64,000 nucleotides of DNA. It comes from Vibrio sp. SCSIO 43137 (GTDB lineage Bacteria > Pseudomonadota > Gammaproteobacteria > Enterobacterales > Vibrionaceae). Shown in pieces: positions 27,144 to 35,875 of the stretch; the first letter of the stretch is position 1, and each line of letters opens with the position of its first letter. Under the pieces are notes generated by a model that worked only from the letters and a program-made list of their open reading frames with translations, did not search any database and was not told the origin of the DNA. The stretch spans positions 930,001-994,000 of the forward strand of contig NZ_CP116383.1 in NCBI RefSeq assembly GCF_028201475.1, read 5' to 3'. The translations under genes and the position numbers were made by a program.

Positions 27144-28778
27144 TTACTTCCGGCAACCGGTAAAAATACTCATCTCTTTATTGATTGCTTTGGTTGAGAC
27201 TGAAGCAAAATCAATCAGTGAGTGGAACAGGTTGTCGTGGGAGTAACTTGCTGAAGTGGCTTTTTCCTGAATACAACTGCGGTCTATCCCGTAGGCATTT
27301 TCAAATCCGTTATCCATCCACAGGAACCAAGGCACCTTGGTCTGTCCTTCAGGAGCAAGCGCATAAGGGGTACCGTGCAGGTAAAGGCCGTTTTCACCAA
27401 GGGATTCACCATGGTCCGAAATATACATCAGTGCCACATTATAGTTCTCTCTGTAGCTCTCTAATTTCTCAATGGTTTGGGCAAGTACGAAATCTGTATA
27501 AACAATAGTGTTGTCATAAACATTAACGATCTCCCGATCACTACAGTTTTCGATATCGCTCTGGTTACAAGACGGGGTGAATTGTTCTTTATCTTGCGGA
27601 TAACGCTTCCAGTAGGTCGGTCCGTGGCTGCCGATAATATGGAAGGCGAACAACTGATTATCTCCCTGATTGGCCGCTATCTGTTGATCGAAGTTTTTCA
27701 GCATTACTTCATCAAAGCAGTAAATACCATCGCAGAACTCCGGGAATGCTTCCGGGGTAATGGTTAACAGGTTGAGCTTTTTCGCTACCGCCTTATCGCC
27801 ACCGTCGTTCTCTTTCCAGAGTACTTTTGTACCTGCCCGCTGGATAATATCGAGTGCATTATCCTGGTGGTTAGCGCGCTGCTTGTTATAGCCTTTGCGG
27901 TTCAGGTTAGAGAACATGCAGGGAAGAGAGTGAGCAGTAGCAGTACCACAGGAAGAGACATCCTGAAAAGAGATAATCCCTTTACCTTCTGTATACGGAT
28001 TGGTGTTTCTCTGATAACCGTTGTAACCGATATTAGCGGAGCGGGCTGTTTCGCCGACCACTAAAACAATCAGCGATGGCTTACCGTTTGCGGCTGCAAC
28101 AGGGGCTGCGTCTTCACCAATAACTTTATATTCAAGTGGCTCAGTCAGGTATGTTCTGTCCAGATACTTAACGGCATTGAACAGATGGCTGGGAACAATT
28201 AACTGATTTAGATAAGAGTTATTTCTGCCCACAGAGGCATAGTCTTTATATGAAGTGACATAGATAACGGCAATAACCCCCAGTGCTCCCAGAACGACAG
28301 CAAATCGCTTTAATATACGGATCTTCAGTGGTGTTTTTTTCTCAAATCTTACCAGAGCAATTAATATTGCCGGTACAACACCAAATGCCAGACTAAAGCC
28401 GATAGAGGAGGGGTTAACATAAGAGAGAGCTTCGCCGGTATGGGTTTCAAATATATTCTCGATCATAGAGTAATCGAAAATTACACCATATCTCAGGGTG
28501 GCAAAACAGGCCATTGCTGAGGTAAAGACTAGAAAAATATAAAATGGCTTAGCAATAAATGGCCAGGTAAACAGAGAAAATATAACGGCAAAAGCGGCTG
28601 ATAAAAGAAGCGGGCTGGAATAGGCGAAATAACCGTTACCTGTTTCAGCAAAGAGGGTTATGATTTTTTCCGTTACCGGAAAGTTTAATACAAAACCAAA
28701 ATAGATGGCCATCAAAATAATAAAGGCAGAGGCGCTAATATTAAATCGAAACTTGCTAAGGGAAAGTAACTTCTCCAT
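27144..28778 (-). CDS. eptA: Lipid A phosphoethanolamine transferase (EptA/MCR family)
   Basis: The 544-residue inner-membrane enzyme moves phosphoethanolamine from phosphatidylethanolamine to lipid A, lowering the charge that cationic peptides bind. Five N-terminal membrane helices (to about residue 175) precede a periplasmic alkaline-phosphatase-fold domain. That domain has the nucleophile Thr244 in VVGETARSANIGYNGY and metal-binding blocks FHIIGSHGPTYWKRYP and YISDHGESLGENGLYLHG. Several paired cysteines fit the family's disulfides. Its ATG overlaps the dgkA stop by one base. Pairing with diacylglycerol kinase makes sense, because the transfer releases diacylglycerol that DgkA recycles. 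Confidence 0.95.
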   Translation of the reverse strand: MEKLLSLSKFRFNISASAFIILMAIYFGFVLNFPVTEKIITLFAETGNGYFAYSSPLLLSAAFAVIFSLFTWPFIAKPFYIFLVFTSAMACFATLRYGVIFDYSMIENIFETHTGEALSYVNPSSIGFSLAFGVVPAILIALVRFEKKTPLKIRILKRFAVVLGALGVIAVIYVTSYKDYASVGRNNSYLNQLIVPSHLFNAVKYLDRTYLTEPLEYKVIGEDAAPVAAANGKPSLIVLVVGETARSANIGYNGYQRNTNPYTEGKGIISFQDVSSCGTATAHSLPCMFSNLNRKGYNKQRANHQDNALDIIQRAGTKVLWKENDGGDKAVAKKLNLLTITPEAFPEFCDGIYCFDEVMLKNFDQQIAANQGDNQLFAFHIIGSHGPTYWKRYPQDKEQFTPSCNQSDIENCSDREIVNVYDNTIVYTDFVLAQTIEKLESYRENYNVALMYISDHGESLGENGLYLHGTPYALAPEGQTKVPWFLWMDNGFENAYGIDRSCIQEKATSASYSHDNLFHSLIDFASVSTKAINKEMSIFTGCRK

Positions 28779-29158
28779 CAGAAAAACAGCACTCCCACCC
28801 AGGTAAAAAAGGCGAAACAGAGAGCAACAAATACAGAGGCGGAGCCGATATCTTTAGCGCGGCCACTTAGTTCGTGGTATTCCGTTCCTACTCTGTCGAC
28901 AACGGCTTCAATAGCTGAATTTAATAGCTCACAGAGCAGGACAATGACTAGTACCCCAATAAGCAGAATCTTCTCAACTGTGCTGATTTCCAGCATGAGG
29001 GCAACAGGAGAAAAGATAACCAGTAGCATAAACTCCTGACGAACCGCAGCTTCATGTTTAAAGGCGGCCTTCAGGCCCTGAATAGAGTATCCTGTGGCTT
29101 TAATTACTCGTTTGATACCGGTATAACCCGGCTTACCTTGATTAACTTGTGTAGACAA
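28778..29158 (-). CDS. dgkA: Diacylglycerol kinase DgkA
   Basis: This small three-helix membrane kinase phosphorylates diacylglycerol to phosphatidate. The family blocks GIKRVIKATGYSIQGLKAAFKHEAAVRQE and LLCELLNSAIEAVVDRVGTEYHELSGRAKDIGSASV are complete. The start is uncertain. TTG 29158 gives 126 residues, near the usual length. A GTG at 29239 would add 27 residues unlike the family and would start inside a palindrome that looks like an operator. Neither has a good ribosome site. It forms an operon with eptA, overlapping by one base. Confidence 0.85.
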   Translation of the reverse strand: MSTQVNQGKPGYTGIKRVIKATGYSIQGLKAAFKHEAAVRQEFMLLVIFSPVALMLEISTVEKILLIGVLVIVLLCELLNSAIEAVVDRVGTEYHELSGRAKDIGSASVFVALCFAFFTWVGVLFF

Positions 29159-29211
29159 AATTATGTACCAATTATCTGAACGTAAACGGGCAAATAAATA
29201 GCACGAAATTA

Positions 29212-29239
29212 GTGAATGAAACGTGAATAGTTTATTCAC
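29212..29239 (-). promoter_or_regulatory. Repeated GTGAAT sites upstream of dgkA-eptA
   Basis: GTGAAT occurs at 29212 and again 11 bases later at 29223, the one-turn spacing liked by OmpR-type response regulators. The second copy also forms a perfect 7-bp dyad with TATTCAC (29233-29239). The block overlaps the likely promoter of dgkA-eptA. Control by a PmrA/CarR-like regulator is speculation. Confidence 0.4.
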
Positions 29240-29402
29240 TTAGTATTAGGTTAAATTGATTTCTCATTGAAAATAGAAATATTAATAGAGCGGGGCGGGT
29301 ACTGAAATCTCTCAGCCATATTTGGATAAGAGATTTTAGTATATGAGCAGATATGCATTGACATTGGTTTAAACTGAAGCGATTTTGCAGCTAAACCTTA
29401 AG

Positions 29403-30149
29403 TTACTCCTGCGGAAGATCAATTAATATTAAATGAGCGGCACTGTTCTCTGCCCGAAATACCAGTTGCTGAGAACCCTTTATTTCAACGGAATCTCTGG
29501 CCTTAAGGAGTGCTTTACCATCGATATTAAGTTCACCGTCGATGCAGTTAATATATACCTGTCTTCCGCTGTTAACTTTATAACTGACACTGTGTTCATT
29601 GCCAGTCAGTTCAGATACATAGATATTGCAGTCGGCGTTGACATATAAGGGAGCCAGTTGTTTATTTTCCGGATTCCCGACAATATGCAGTAACCGGTTT
29701 TGCCTTTCTTCTGCTTCAAATTTCTTATGGCTATAGCGCACTTCGCCTCCGGCATGGGGAGGTAATAGCCAGATTTGCAGCAAACGGCATGGTGTATCAT
29801 GCAGGTTTTTTTCTGAATGCCAGACGCCGCTTCCGGCAGAAATGGCCTGAACATGGCCTGCACCAATGGTCTCTTCTTTATTAGTAACATTGTCCCAGTG
29901 GGTAAGCTGGCCATCTATGATATAGCTGACTATCTGCATATCTTTGTGTGGGTGTTTACCAAAACCAGAGTGAGGCGCGATGGCGTCATCGTTTAGTACC
30001 CGGAGTAGGCTAAAACGCATATTGGTCGGGTCATAGTAGTTAGCAAAGGAAAAATGAAAATAGGTATCTGACGGATGCATATTACTATGAGGCAGATAGT
30101 GAAGGCTCTCTGCCGGCTTTATCCGGTACTGGTTTTGCGTATTTTGCAT
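29403..30149 (-). CDS. Pirin family protein
   Basis: The 248-residue cytoplasmic bicupin has the conserved N-terminal iron-site block HPHKDMQIVSYIIDGQLTHWDN with His residues and a later Glu/His (SAGSGVWHSEKN). The second cupin is more degenerate, as usual in pirins. Some bacterial pirins (YhiW/YhhW type) are quercetin dioxygenases; others are regulators, and the activity here is not fixed. A LysR-type gene is divergently transcribed from the opposite side of a 109-base region, which is the usual layout of a regulator and its target. Confidence 0.92.
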   Translation of the reverse strand: MQNTQNQYRIKPAESLHYLPHSNMHPSDTYFHFSFANYYDPTNMRFSLLRVLNDDAIAPHSGFGKHPHKDMQIVSYIIDGQLTHWDNVTNKEETIGAGHVQAISAGSGVWHSEKNLHDTPCRLLQIWLLPPHAGGEVRYSHKKFEAEERQNRLLHIVGNPENKQLAPLYVNADCNIYVSELTGNEHSVSYKVNSGRQVYINCIDGELNIDGKALLKARDSVEIKGSQQLVFRAENSAAHLILIDLPQE

Positions 30150-30173
30150 GTGAAACTCCGGTCTATTCGATTG

Positions 30174-30185
30174 TATTGAACAATA
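30174..30185. promoter_or_regulatory. Palindrome in the pirin-lysR divergent promoter
   Basis: TATTG and CAATA flank two bases in a region with further A/T symmetry. LysR proteins bind such interrupted dyads between divergent genes, so this is a weak candidate site. Confidence 0.3.
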
Positions 30186-30258
30186 TAATTATTATAAAAC
30201 CTGCTATGCTGTATAAATAATGATGATTAATGACAATTTAATTCAAGCAAACTGAACT

Positions 30259-31167
30259 ATGGCTAATCCGATAACACTAGATGCATTAAGAATTCTTGAT
30301 GCCATTGATAGAAAGAAGAGCTTTGCCTCCGCTGCTGACGAACTGTTTCGTGTTCCTTCTGCTATTTCCTATACGGTAAAAAAGCTGGAAGAGGACTTAG
30401 GTGTGACCATTTTTGATCGTACTAAGCGAAAAGCAGAGTTCACTCCGACAGGTCTTCTGCTTCTTAAACAGGGGCGGTTAATTCTTCAGGCTACCGATGA
30501 ACTCTCCCACCATGTCGTCCAGATAGAAAAAGGCTGGGAGCTGGAACTACGTATTTGTGTCGATAATATTCTGACCTTTGATCCCATCTATGAGCTGATG
30601 GCTCAGTTTCAACAGCAGCATCCTCATGTTGAAATAAAGCTTATTGAAGAAGTGATGGAAGGTAACTGGGATGCTATTGAGTCAGAGCGTTGTGATCTGG
30701 CCATTGGTGTTCCGGGAGATCCTATCAGTAGTCGTTATGACAGCCTTCCTATCGGTGATATAGAGTTTGTGTTTGCTGTATCCAGAGGACATCCCCTTAC
30801 CCTCCAGCCATCACCTGTCACTGTTGAGCAGATAAAAGAGTATCCCTCTATTGTTGTTGCAGACAGTTCGCGGGGGCTGCCACCCCGGTCTATTCGTATT
30901 CTGGAAGGGCAGAGAAGAATTACTGTCCCTACGGTTGAGAAGAAAATCAGCGCTCAGATGCTGGGGCTCGGGGTAGGTTACTTGCCGATTTTTCGCGTAG
31001 AGCAGGAGCTTCAGACCGGGCAGCTGGTGGCACTGGAAGTTGCACCGGCGCAAAGCCGGGTAAGTCCCATCAGCATAGCCTGGAACAAAAGCAATAAAGG
31101 CAAAGCGCTTCGCTGGTTTATTGAGAAGCTGGCTGGTATGGATAGAAATCGGCTGATCATGAGTTAA
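30259..31167 (+). CDS. LysR-family transcriptional regulator
   Basis: The 302-residue protein has an N-terminal winged helix (residues 5-65: LDALRILDAIDRKKSFASAA, then SYTVKKLEEDLGVTIFDRTKRKAEFTPTG). A periplasmic-binding-protein-like effector domain follows (from about residue 90, LELRICVDNILTFDPIYELMAQFQ). It is divergent from the pirin gene and probably controls it. The effector is unknown. The downstream dctP gene has its own sigma-54 promoter, so it is not part of this unit. Confidence 0.92.
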   Translation: MANPITLDALRILDAIDRKKSFASAADELFRVPSAISYTVKKLEEDLGVTIFDRTKRKAEFTPTGLLLLKQGRLILQATDELSHHVVQIEKGWELELRICVDNILTFDPIYELMAQFQQQHPHVEIKLIEEVMEGNWDAIESERCDLAIGVPGDPISSRYDSLPIGDIEFVFAVSRGHPLTLQPSPVTVEQIKEYPSIVVADSSRGLPPRSIRILEGQRRITVPTVEKKISAQMLGLGVGYLPIFRVEQELQTGQLVALEVAPAQSRVSPISIAWNKSNKGKALRWFIEKLAGMDRNRLIMS

Positions 31168-31177
31168 TGATATGTAA

Positions 31178-31214
31178 AAAATGACACATTAATGTTATTT
31201 TCATGTGTCATTTT
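31178..31214. promoter_or_regulatory. 12-bp inverted repeat between lysR and dctP
   Basis: AAAATGACACAT (31178-31189) and its exact complement (31203-31214) flank 13 bases. It could end lysR transcription or be the upstream DctD site, as it lies about 120-155 bases before the predicted dctP start of transcription. Both readings fit. Confidence 0.55.
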
Positions 31215-31251
31215 CTACCCATTTCTATGCCCGGTAGATCAGAAGTTTTCC

Positions 31252-31271
31252 GGCCTTTATGCTTAAAGGCC
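31252..31271. promoter_or_regulatory. Second dyad upstream of the dctP promoter
   Basis: GGCCTTTA and TAAAGGCC form a perfect 8-bp stem with a four-base loop, centred about 72 bases before the predicted transcription start. It is a candidate activator site or a hairpin ending lysR transcription. Confidence 0.45.
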
Positions 31272-31307
31272 TTGATATATAAGGGTTGTAAATAAAATGT
31301 TATAAGT

Positions 31308-31323
31308 TGGTATGTTGTTTGCC
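31308..31323 (+). promoter_or_regulatory. Sigma-54 promoter of dctPQM
   Basis: TGGTATGTTGTTTGCC has the invariant GG (31309-31310) and GC (31321-31322) separated by exactly 10 bases and matches the TGGCAC-N5-TTGC pattern well. The adjacent dctD encodes a sigma-54 activator with an intact GAFTGA loop, which supports this call. Confidence 0.8.
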
Positions 31324-31383
31324 TTATACAGTTTACACGGCACCCAAAGACGGGGCTGTTTACTACATAAGGAGAACAACCAA

Positions 31384-32379
31384 ATGTTTAAGCCACTGAC
31401 CCTACTATCAGTATCTGCACTCGCTCTGACCAGCTTTAATGCTGCTGCACAATGTGACCCGGGCGAACTTGTTATTAAGTTCAGCCATGTTACTAATGCG
31501 GACAAACACCCTAAAGGTATTGCTGCATCACTGCTTGAAAGCCGCGTAAACGAAGAGATGAACGGCAAAGCATGTATGCAGGTGTTCCCAAACTCAACCC
31601 TTTATGATGATGACAAAGTTTTAGAAGCACTGTTAAACGGCGATGTTCAAATGGCCGCCCCTTCTCTTTCTAAGTTTGAAAAGATCACCAAAAAATACCG
31701 CATCTTTGACCTTCCTTTCCTGTTTGAAGATATCGACGCCGTTGACCGTTTCCAGAACTCTGAATCTGGTGAAAAACTGAAGAATGCGATGAAGCGTCGT
31801 GGACTGAAAGGTCTGGCATTCTGGCACAATGGCATGAAGCAGATGTCTGCAAACAAACCCCTTCTTCTTCCTGAAGATGCCAGCGGTCTGAAATTCCGTG
31901 TACAGGCGTCAGACGTTTTGGTAGCACAGTTTGAGCAACTGGGCGCTAACCCTCAGAAAATGTCGTTTAAAGAAGTATATGGCGGCCTGCAGACCAAGGT
32001 TATCGATGGTCAGGAGAACACATGGTCCAACATCTATGGCAAAAAGTTCTTCGAAGTTCAGGACGGCGTAACAGAAACCAACCACGGTATTCTTGATTAC
32101 CTTGTTGTAACGTCAAATGGTTTCTGGGACAAACTACCGGGCGATGTTCGTGATCAACTGGCCACCATTGTTCAGGAAGTATCTGAAACCCGTAACTCTG
32201 AGTCCGCTAAGGTTAACCAGAGCAACAAACAGAACATCATCGATGCCGGTGGTGTGGTACGTAAGCTGACTCCAGAGCAGAGACAAGCCTGGGTAAATGC
32301 ACTTAAACCTGTATGGCAGAAGTTTGAGAAAGATATCGGCTCTGAGCTGATTGACGCTGCTGTAGCTTCGAACAAATAA
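31384..32379 (+). CDS. dctP: TRAP C4-dicarboxylate-binding protein DctP
   Basis: The 331-residue periplasmic receptor captures succinate, fumarate or malate for the DctQM permease. The signal peptide covers residues 1-23 (ending NAAAQ). The DctP family blocks FSHVTNADKHPKGIAASLLESRV, GLKFRVQASDVLVAQFEQLGANPQKMSF and GLQTKVIDGQENTWSNIY are present, the last two including the conserved Arg that binds carboxylate. The start at 31384 follows AAGGAGAAC; an in-frame ATG 72 bases upstream overlaps the promoter. It is the first gene of dctPQM. Confidence 0.96.
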   Translation: MFKPLTLLSVSALALTSFNAAAQCDPGELVIKFSHVTNADKHPKGIAASLLESRVNEEMNGKACMQVFPNSTLYDDDKVLEALLNGDVQMAAPSLSKFEKITKKYRIFDLPFLFEDIDAVDRFQNSESGEKLKNAMKRRGLKGLAFWHNGMKQMSANKPLLLPEDASGLKFRVQASDVLVAQFEQLGANPQKMSFKEVYGGLQTKVIDGQENTWSNIYGKKFFEVQDGVTETNHGILDYLVVTSNGFWDKLPGDVRDQLATIVQEVSETRNSESAKVNQSNKQNIIDAGGVVRKLTPEQRQAWVNALKPVWQKFEKDIGSELIDAAVASNK

Positions 32380-32446
32380 CACCGCAAAAACGCTATGGGT
32401 GGAAAACCACCCATAGCAGATTGATAACTATAAGCGGGAGTATTCT

Positions 32447-33070
32447 ATGGAAAATTCATTTCTTGCTAAAGTCGGTAAAGCGACTGATCTGTTTGAAGAG
32501 ACACTAATCGCCTTCTTTCTTGGTGCAATGACCTTGCTGACATTTACCAATGTTGTGTTCCGTTATGTGCTTAACGACAACATTTTATGGGCCCTTGAGC
32601 TAACGGTGTTCATGTTCGCATGGATGGTATTGGTTGGGGCGTCTTACGGCGTAAAAAAACACTTTCATATTGGTGTTGATGTCATTATCAACCTTGCACC
32701 CGAGGGGCTAAGAAAAGTGTATGCACTTGTTGCCGTGGCACTTTGTCTTGCTTTCTCAATTCTTTTACTTATCGGTTCATGGAACTACTGGTATCCGTTC
32801 ATTACTGAGCGTGCATGGTACGAAACCGATGATATTCCAATGCCGGAAATGCTGCAGTTTTTAGCCGATGTACTGAACGAAGGTGAACGCTATGAAAAAC
32901 TGCCACGTTTTATCCCTTATGCTGCACTTCCTATTGGCATGGCTATGCTGACGTTCCGGTTTATTCAAATTGCCTTCCAGATTCTGAGCGGAAAACTCGA
33001 TCGCCTGATCGCCAGTCATGAAGCAGAAGAAGATTTAGAAGCACTAAAAGCAGAGATGAAGGAAGACTAA
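32447..33070 (+). CDS. dctQ: TRAP transporter small permease DctQ
   Basis: The 207-residue inner-membrane protein has four predicted helices and pairs with DctM. The segment FRYVLNDNILWALELTVFMFAWMVLVGASYGVKKHFHIGVDV is the recognisable DctQ core. It contains an extra periplasmic or cytoplasmic stretch (TERAWYETDDIPMPEMLQFLADVLNEGERYEKLPR) that makes it longer than the shortest members. It follows dctP by 67 bases and precedes dctM by three bases. Confidence 0.94.
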   Translation: MENSFLAKVGKATDLFEETLIAFFLGAMTLLTFTNVVFRYVLNDNILWALELTVFMFAWMVLVGASYGVKKHFHIGVDVIINLAPEGLRKVYALVAVALCLAFSILLLIGSWNYWYPFITERAWYETDDIPMPEMLQFLADVLNEGERYEKLPRFIPYAALPIGMAMLTFRFIQIAFQILSGKLDRLIASHEAEEDLEALKAEMKED

Positions 33071-33073
33071 ATT

Positions 33074-34435
33074 ATGGCAATTCTATTTCTATTTTTAATG
33101 GTTATCGGCTTTATGCTGATTGGGGTACCGATTGCCATTTCTCTTGGTCTGGCAAGTATGTTCTTCTTGCTGCTCCATTCAGATGCTTCTCTTGCATCTG
33201 TTGCCCAGACACTGTTTAATGCCTTTGCCGGTCACTACACCCTGTTAGCGATTCCATTTTTTATACTGGCTTCCAGTTTTATGTCTACCGGTGGTGTGGC
33301 GCGCAGAATTATTCGTTTTGCTATTGCTATGGTGGGCTGGTTCCGTGGTGGTCTGGCGATGGCATCGGTTGTTGCCTGTATGATGTTCGCAGCGCTATCT
33401 GGTTCATCTCCTGCAACGGTTGTGGCAATAGGTAGTATCGTTATCGCCGGTATGGTGAAGAACGGTTATACCAAAGAGTTTGCCGCGGGCGTTATCTGTA
33501 ATGCTGGTACATTAGGGATCCTGATCCCACCTTCCATCGTAATGGTTGTATACGCAGCAGCGACGGATGTTTCCGTAGGGCGTATGTTCCTTGGTGGTGT
33601 TATTCCGGGCTTATTGGCCGGTCTGATGCTGATGATTGCCATCTATATCACAGCACGTGTTAAGAACCTGCCAAAACAACCTTTTGTCGGCTGGACTGAA
33701 GCATTTAATGCCGCGAAAGATGCAAGCTGGGGCTTACTGCTGGTAGTGATCATTCTTGGCGGTATTTATGGTGGTATCTTTACCCCGACTGAAGCGGCAG
33801 CGGTAGCGGCGGTTTACTCTTTCTTTATCGCCAACTTTATCTACAAAGATATGGGGCCGTTTGCCGACAAAGAAAATACCAAACCGTGGATTGTTAAAGC
33901 GTTCCAGACTTTTGTTCATAAAGATACCCATGCGACCCTGTATGAAGCGGGTAAGCTCACCATTATGCTGCTATTTATCATTGCTAACGCTTTGATACTT
34001 AAGCACGTGTTAACTGAAGAACGTATTCCTCAGATGATTACTGAGTCAATGTTGTCAGCAGGTCTGGGACCGATTACCTTCCTAATCGTAGTGAACGTAC
34101 TGTTATTGATTGGCGGACAGTTTATGGAGCCGTCTGGTCTGCTGATCATCGTTGCTCCTCTGGTATTCCCGATTGCCATTGCGCTGGGTATTGACCCGAT
34201 TCACCTGGGTATCATTATGGTAGTAAACATGGAGATAGGTATGATTACCCCGCCTGTAGGGCTCAACCTGTTTGTGACCGCCGGGGTGGCGAAAATGTCC
34301 ATGATGAACGTGGTGAAAGCGGCGTTACCGTGGGTTGCTGTAATGTTCCTGTTCCTGATTATCGTTACTTACGTACCTTGGGTTTCAACCTGGCTACCAA
34401 CCTCGCTAATGGGGCCGGAGATCATAACCAAGTAA
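33074..34435 (+). CDS. dctM: TRAP transporter large permease DctM
   Basis: This 453-residue protein is the ion-coupled channel of the dicarboxylate transporter and has about twelve membrane segments. The signatures AALSGSSPATVVAIGSIVIAGM, GILIPPSIVMVVYAAATDVSVGRMFLGGVIPG and GMITPPVGLNLFV are those of DctM. The middle cytoplasmic loop (IYKDMGPFADKENTKPWIVKAFQTFVHKD) is longer than in some homologues. It ends the sigma-54 operon and is followed by a terminator. Confidence 0.95.
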   Translation: MAILFLFLMVIGFMLIGVPIAISLGLASMFFLLLHSDASLASVAQTLFNAFAGHYTLLAIPFFILASSFMSTGGVARRIIRFAIAMVGWFRGGLAMASVVACMMFAALSGSSPATVVAIGSIVIAGMVKNGYTKEFAAGVICNAGTLGILIPPSIVMVVYAAATDVSVGRMFLGGVIPGLLAGLMLMIAIYITARVKNLPKQPFVGWTEAFNAAKDASWGLLLVVIILGGIYGGIFTPTEAAAVAAVYSFFIANFIYKDMGPFADKENTKPWIVKAFQTFVHKDTHATLYEAGKLTIMLLFIIANALILKHVLTEERIPQMITESMLSAGLGPITFLIVVNVLLLIGGQFMEPSGLLIIVAPLVFPIAIALGIDPIHLGIIMVVNMEIGMITPPVGLNLFVTAGVAKMSMMNVVKAALPWVAVMFLFLIIVTYVPWVSTWLPTSLMGPEIITK

Positions 34436-34497
34436 CACCTCAACACTCCTGCCTCCGGATTCCCCTATGGGGGCAGGTCTATCAAACTCATTTCACT

Positions 34498-34522
34498 AAA
34501 CCCGTCTTAGGATGGGTTTTTT
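34498..34522 (+). terminator. Terminator after dctPQM
   Basis: AAACCCGTC (34498-34506) pairs with GATGGGTTT (34511-34519) with one G-T pair and a four-base loop, followed by T residues. Confidence 0.85.
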
Positions 34523-34528
34523 ATTTAC

Positions 34529-35875
34529 TTATAGGCTCTTATAATTTTCCTTATCCAGCCCATGTTTCTGCATTTTGTCGTAGAGTGTTTTCCGCGCCAG
34601 ATTAAGCCTCTCCATAGTGTTTTTGATACTGCCGCCACACTCAATCAGTGCTTGCTCAATGGCGGACTTTTCAAATTCGGCAACCTGTTCATTCAGGCTT
34701 AACAGGGAGCTCTCTTTTTCCGTGCTGTTTTCCAGTTGAGTCAGTTTGCCCAGTAGTACATAGCGTTCCGCGGCATTGCGCAGTTCGCGGACATTGCCCG
34801 GCCAGTGATGGGCGACCAGAGTTTGCAGGTCGGACTGAGCCAGCGAAGTGGCTGCTTTCTTATAACGGGCCGCGGCAACCAACAAAAAGTGGTGGAACAG
34901 AGCCGGTATATCCTCTTTTCTCTCCCTTAGGGGAGGAAGGTCGAGGGTAACCACGTTCAGGCGGTAGTAGAGATCCTGACGGAATGTGCCTTCCTCGGCA
35001 GCTTGTTTAAGGTCTACTTTGGTGGCGGCTATCACCCGGATATCCAGCGGAAGAGCCTGATTAGAACCAACCCGTTCAATCACTCTCTCCTGCAACACCC
35101 TTAGCAGCCTGATTTGCGCCTGCATAGGCATGGATTCAATCTCATCCAGAAACAAGGTTCCTCCCTGAGCATATTCAAACTTACCTATACGTTTGCTTTC
35201 TGCTCCGGTAAAAGCGCCTTTTTCATGACCATATAGCTCACTCTCAATCAGATTCTCCGGCACTGCACCGCAATTTACCGCTACAAAGTTGTTTTCCCGC
35301 CGGCTGCTCTGCTCGTGAAGGGAGCGGGCGACCAGCTCTTTACCCGTACCGGTTTCTCCGAACAGCAGAATATCCGCTCCCGTGTCAGCAATATGAGAAA
35401 TGGTTTCGCGCAGGTGCTGTACGGCGGCCGTTTCACCAATAATACGCGGACCAAGGGGATTCTTGGCTTTCAGAGCCTGCTTAAGTTGCTTGTTTTCCTG
35501 TGTCAGCTGGCGTTTTTCCAGTGCTCTTTTTACCGTCTCAATCAGCCTGTCATTGGAAAAAGGCTTTTCGATAAAGTCATAAGCACCGTCGTGCATGGCC
35601 TGTACGGCCATTGAGATATCGCCATGGCCGGTGATTAAGATAACCGGTATCTCAGCGTCCTGCTGTTTAATGGTGTTAAGTAAATTGTGGCCTGAAATAC
35701 CGGGCAGACAGATATCGGTGACGACAACAGAAGGGTAGCCCTCTTTTTGAGCTGCGAGGATAGCTGATTCGGCGTCAGCAAAAAATTGTGCAGAGATCTC
35801 TTCCAGTTCAAAACTCTGTTCATGAGCGATACGCATATCGCTTTCATCATCGATAAAAAATACATCACACATCAT
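34529..35875 (-). CDS. dctD: Sigma-54-dependent response regulator DctD
   Basis: The 448-residue activator has a receiver domain with phosphoacceptor Asp54 (VVVTDICLPGISG). The AAA+ domain has Walker A GETGTGKE at 173-180, the sigma-54 contact loop GAFTGA at 220-225 and LFLDEIESM. A Fis-type helix-turn-helix sits at the C-terminus (GGSIKNTMERLNLARKTLYDKMQKH). Phosphorylated by DctB, it should open the sigma-54 promoter in front of dctP. It converges on dctM and overlaps dctB by 11 bases, so sensor and regulator are translationally linked. Confidence 0.95.
   Translation of the reverse strand: MMCDVFFIDDESDMRIAHEQSFELEEISAQFFADAESAILAAQKEGYPSVVVTDICLPGISGHNLLNTIKQQDAEIPVILITGHGDISMAVQAMHDGAYDFIEKPFSNDRLIETVKRALEKRQLTQENKQLKQALKAKNPLGPRIIGETAAVQHLRETISHIADTGADILLFGETGTGKELVARSLHEQSSRRENNFVAVNCGAVPENLIESELYGHEKGAFTGAESKRIGKFEYAQGGTLFLDEIESMPMQAQIRLLRVLQERVIERVGSNQALPLDIRVIAATKVDLKQAAEEGTFRQDLYYRLNVVTLDLPPLRERKEDIPALFHHFLLVAAARYKKAATSLAQSDLQTLVAHHWPGNVRELRNAAERYVLLGKLTQLENSTEKESSLLSLNEQVAEFEKSAIEQALIECGGSIKNTMERLNLARKTLYDKMQKHGLDKENYKSL

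Noticed and set aside
19882..29402. Possible attachment-site repeat of the tRNA-Arg 3' end marking a genomic island
   Set aside because: I looked for a second copy of the GGTTCAAATCCTCTAGGGCG region to the right and saw none, and there is no integrase gene, so an island boundary is not supported.
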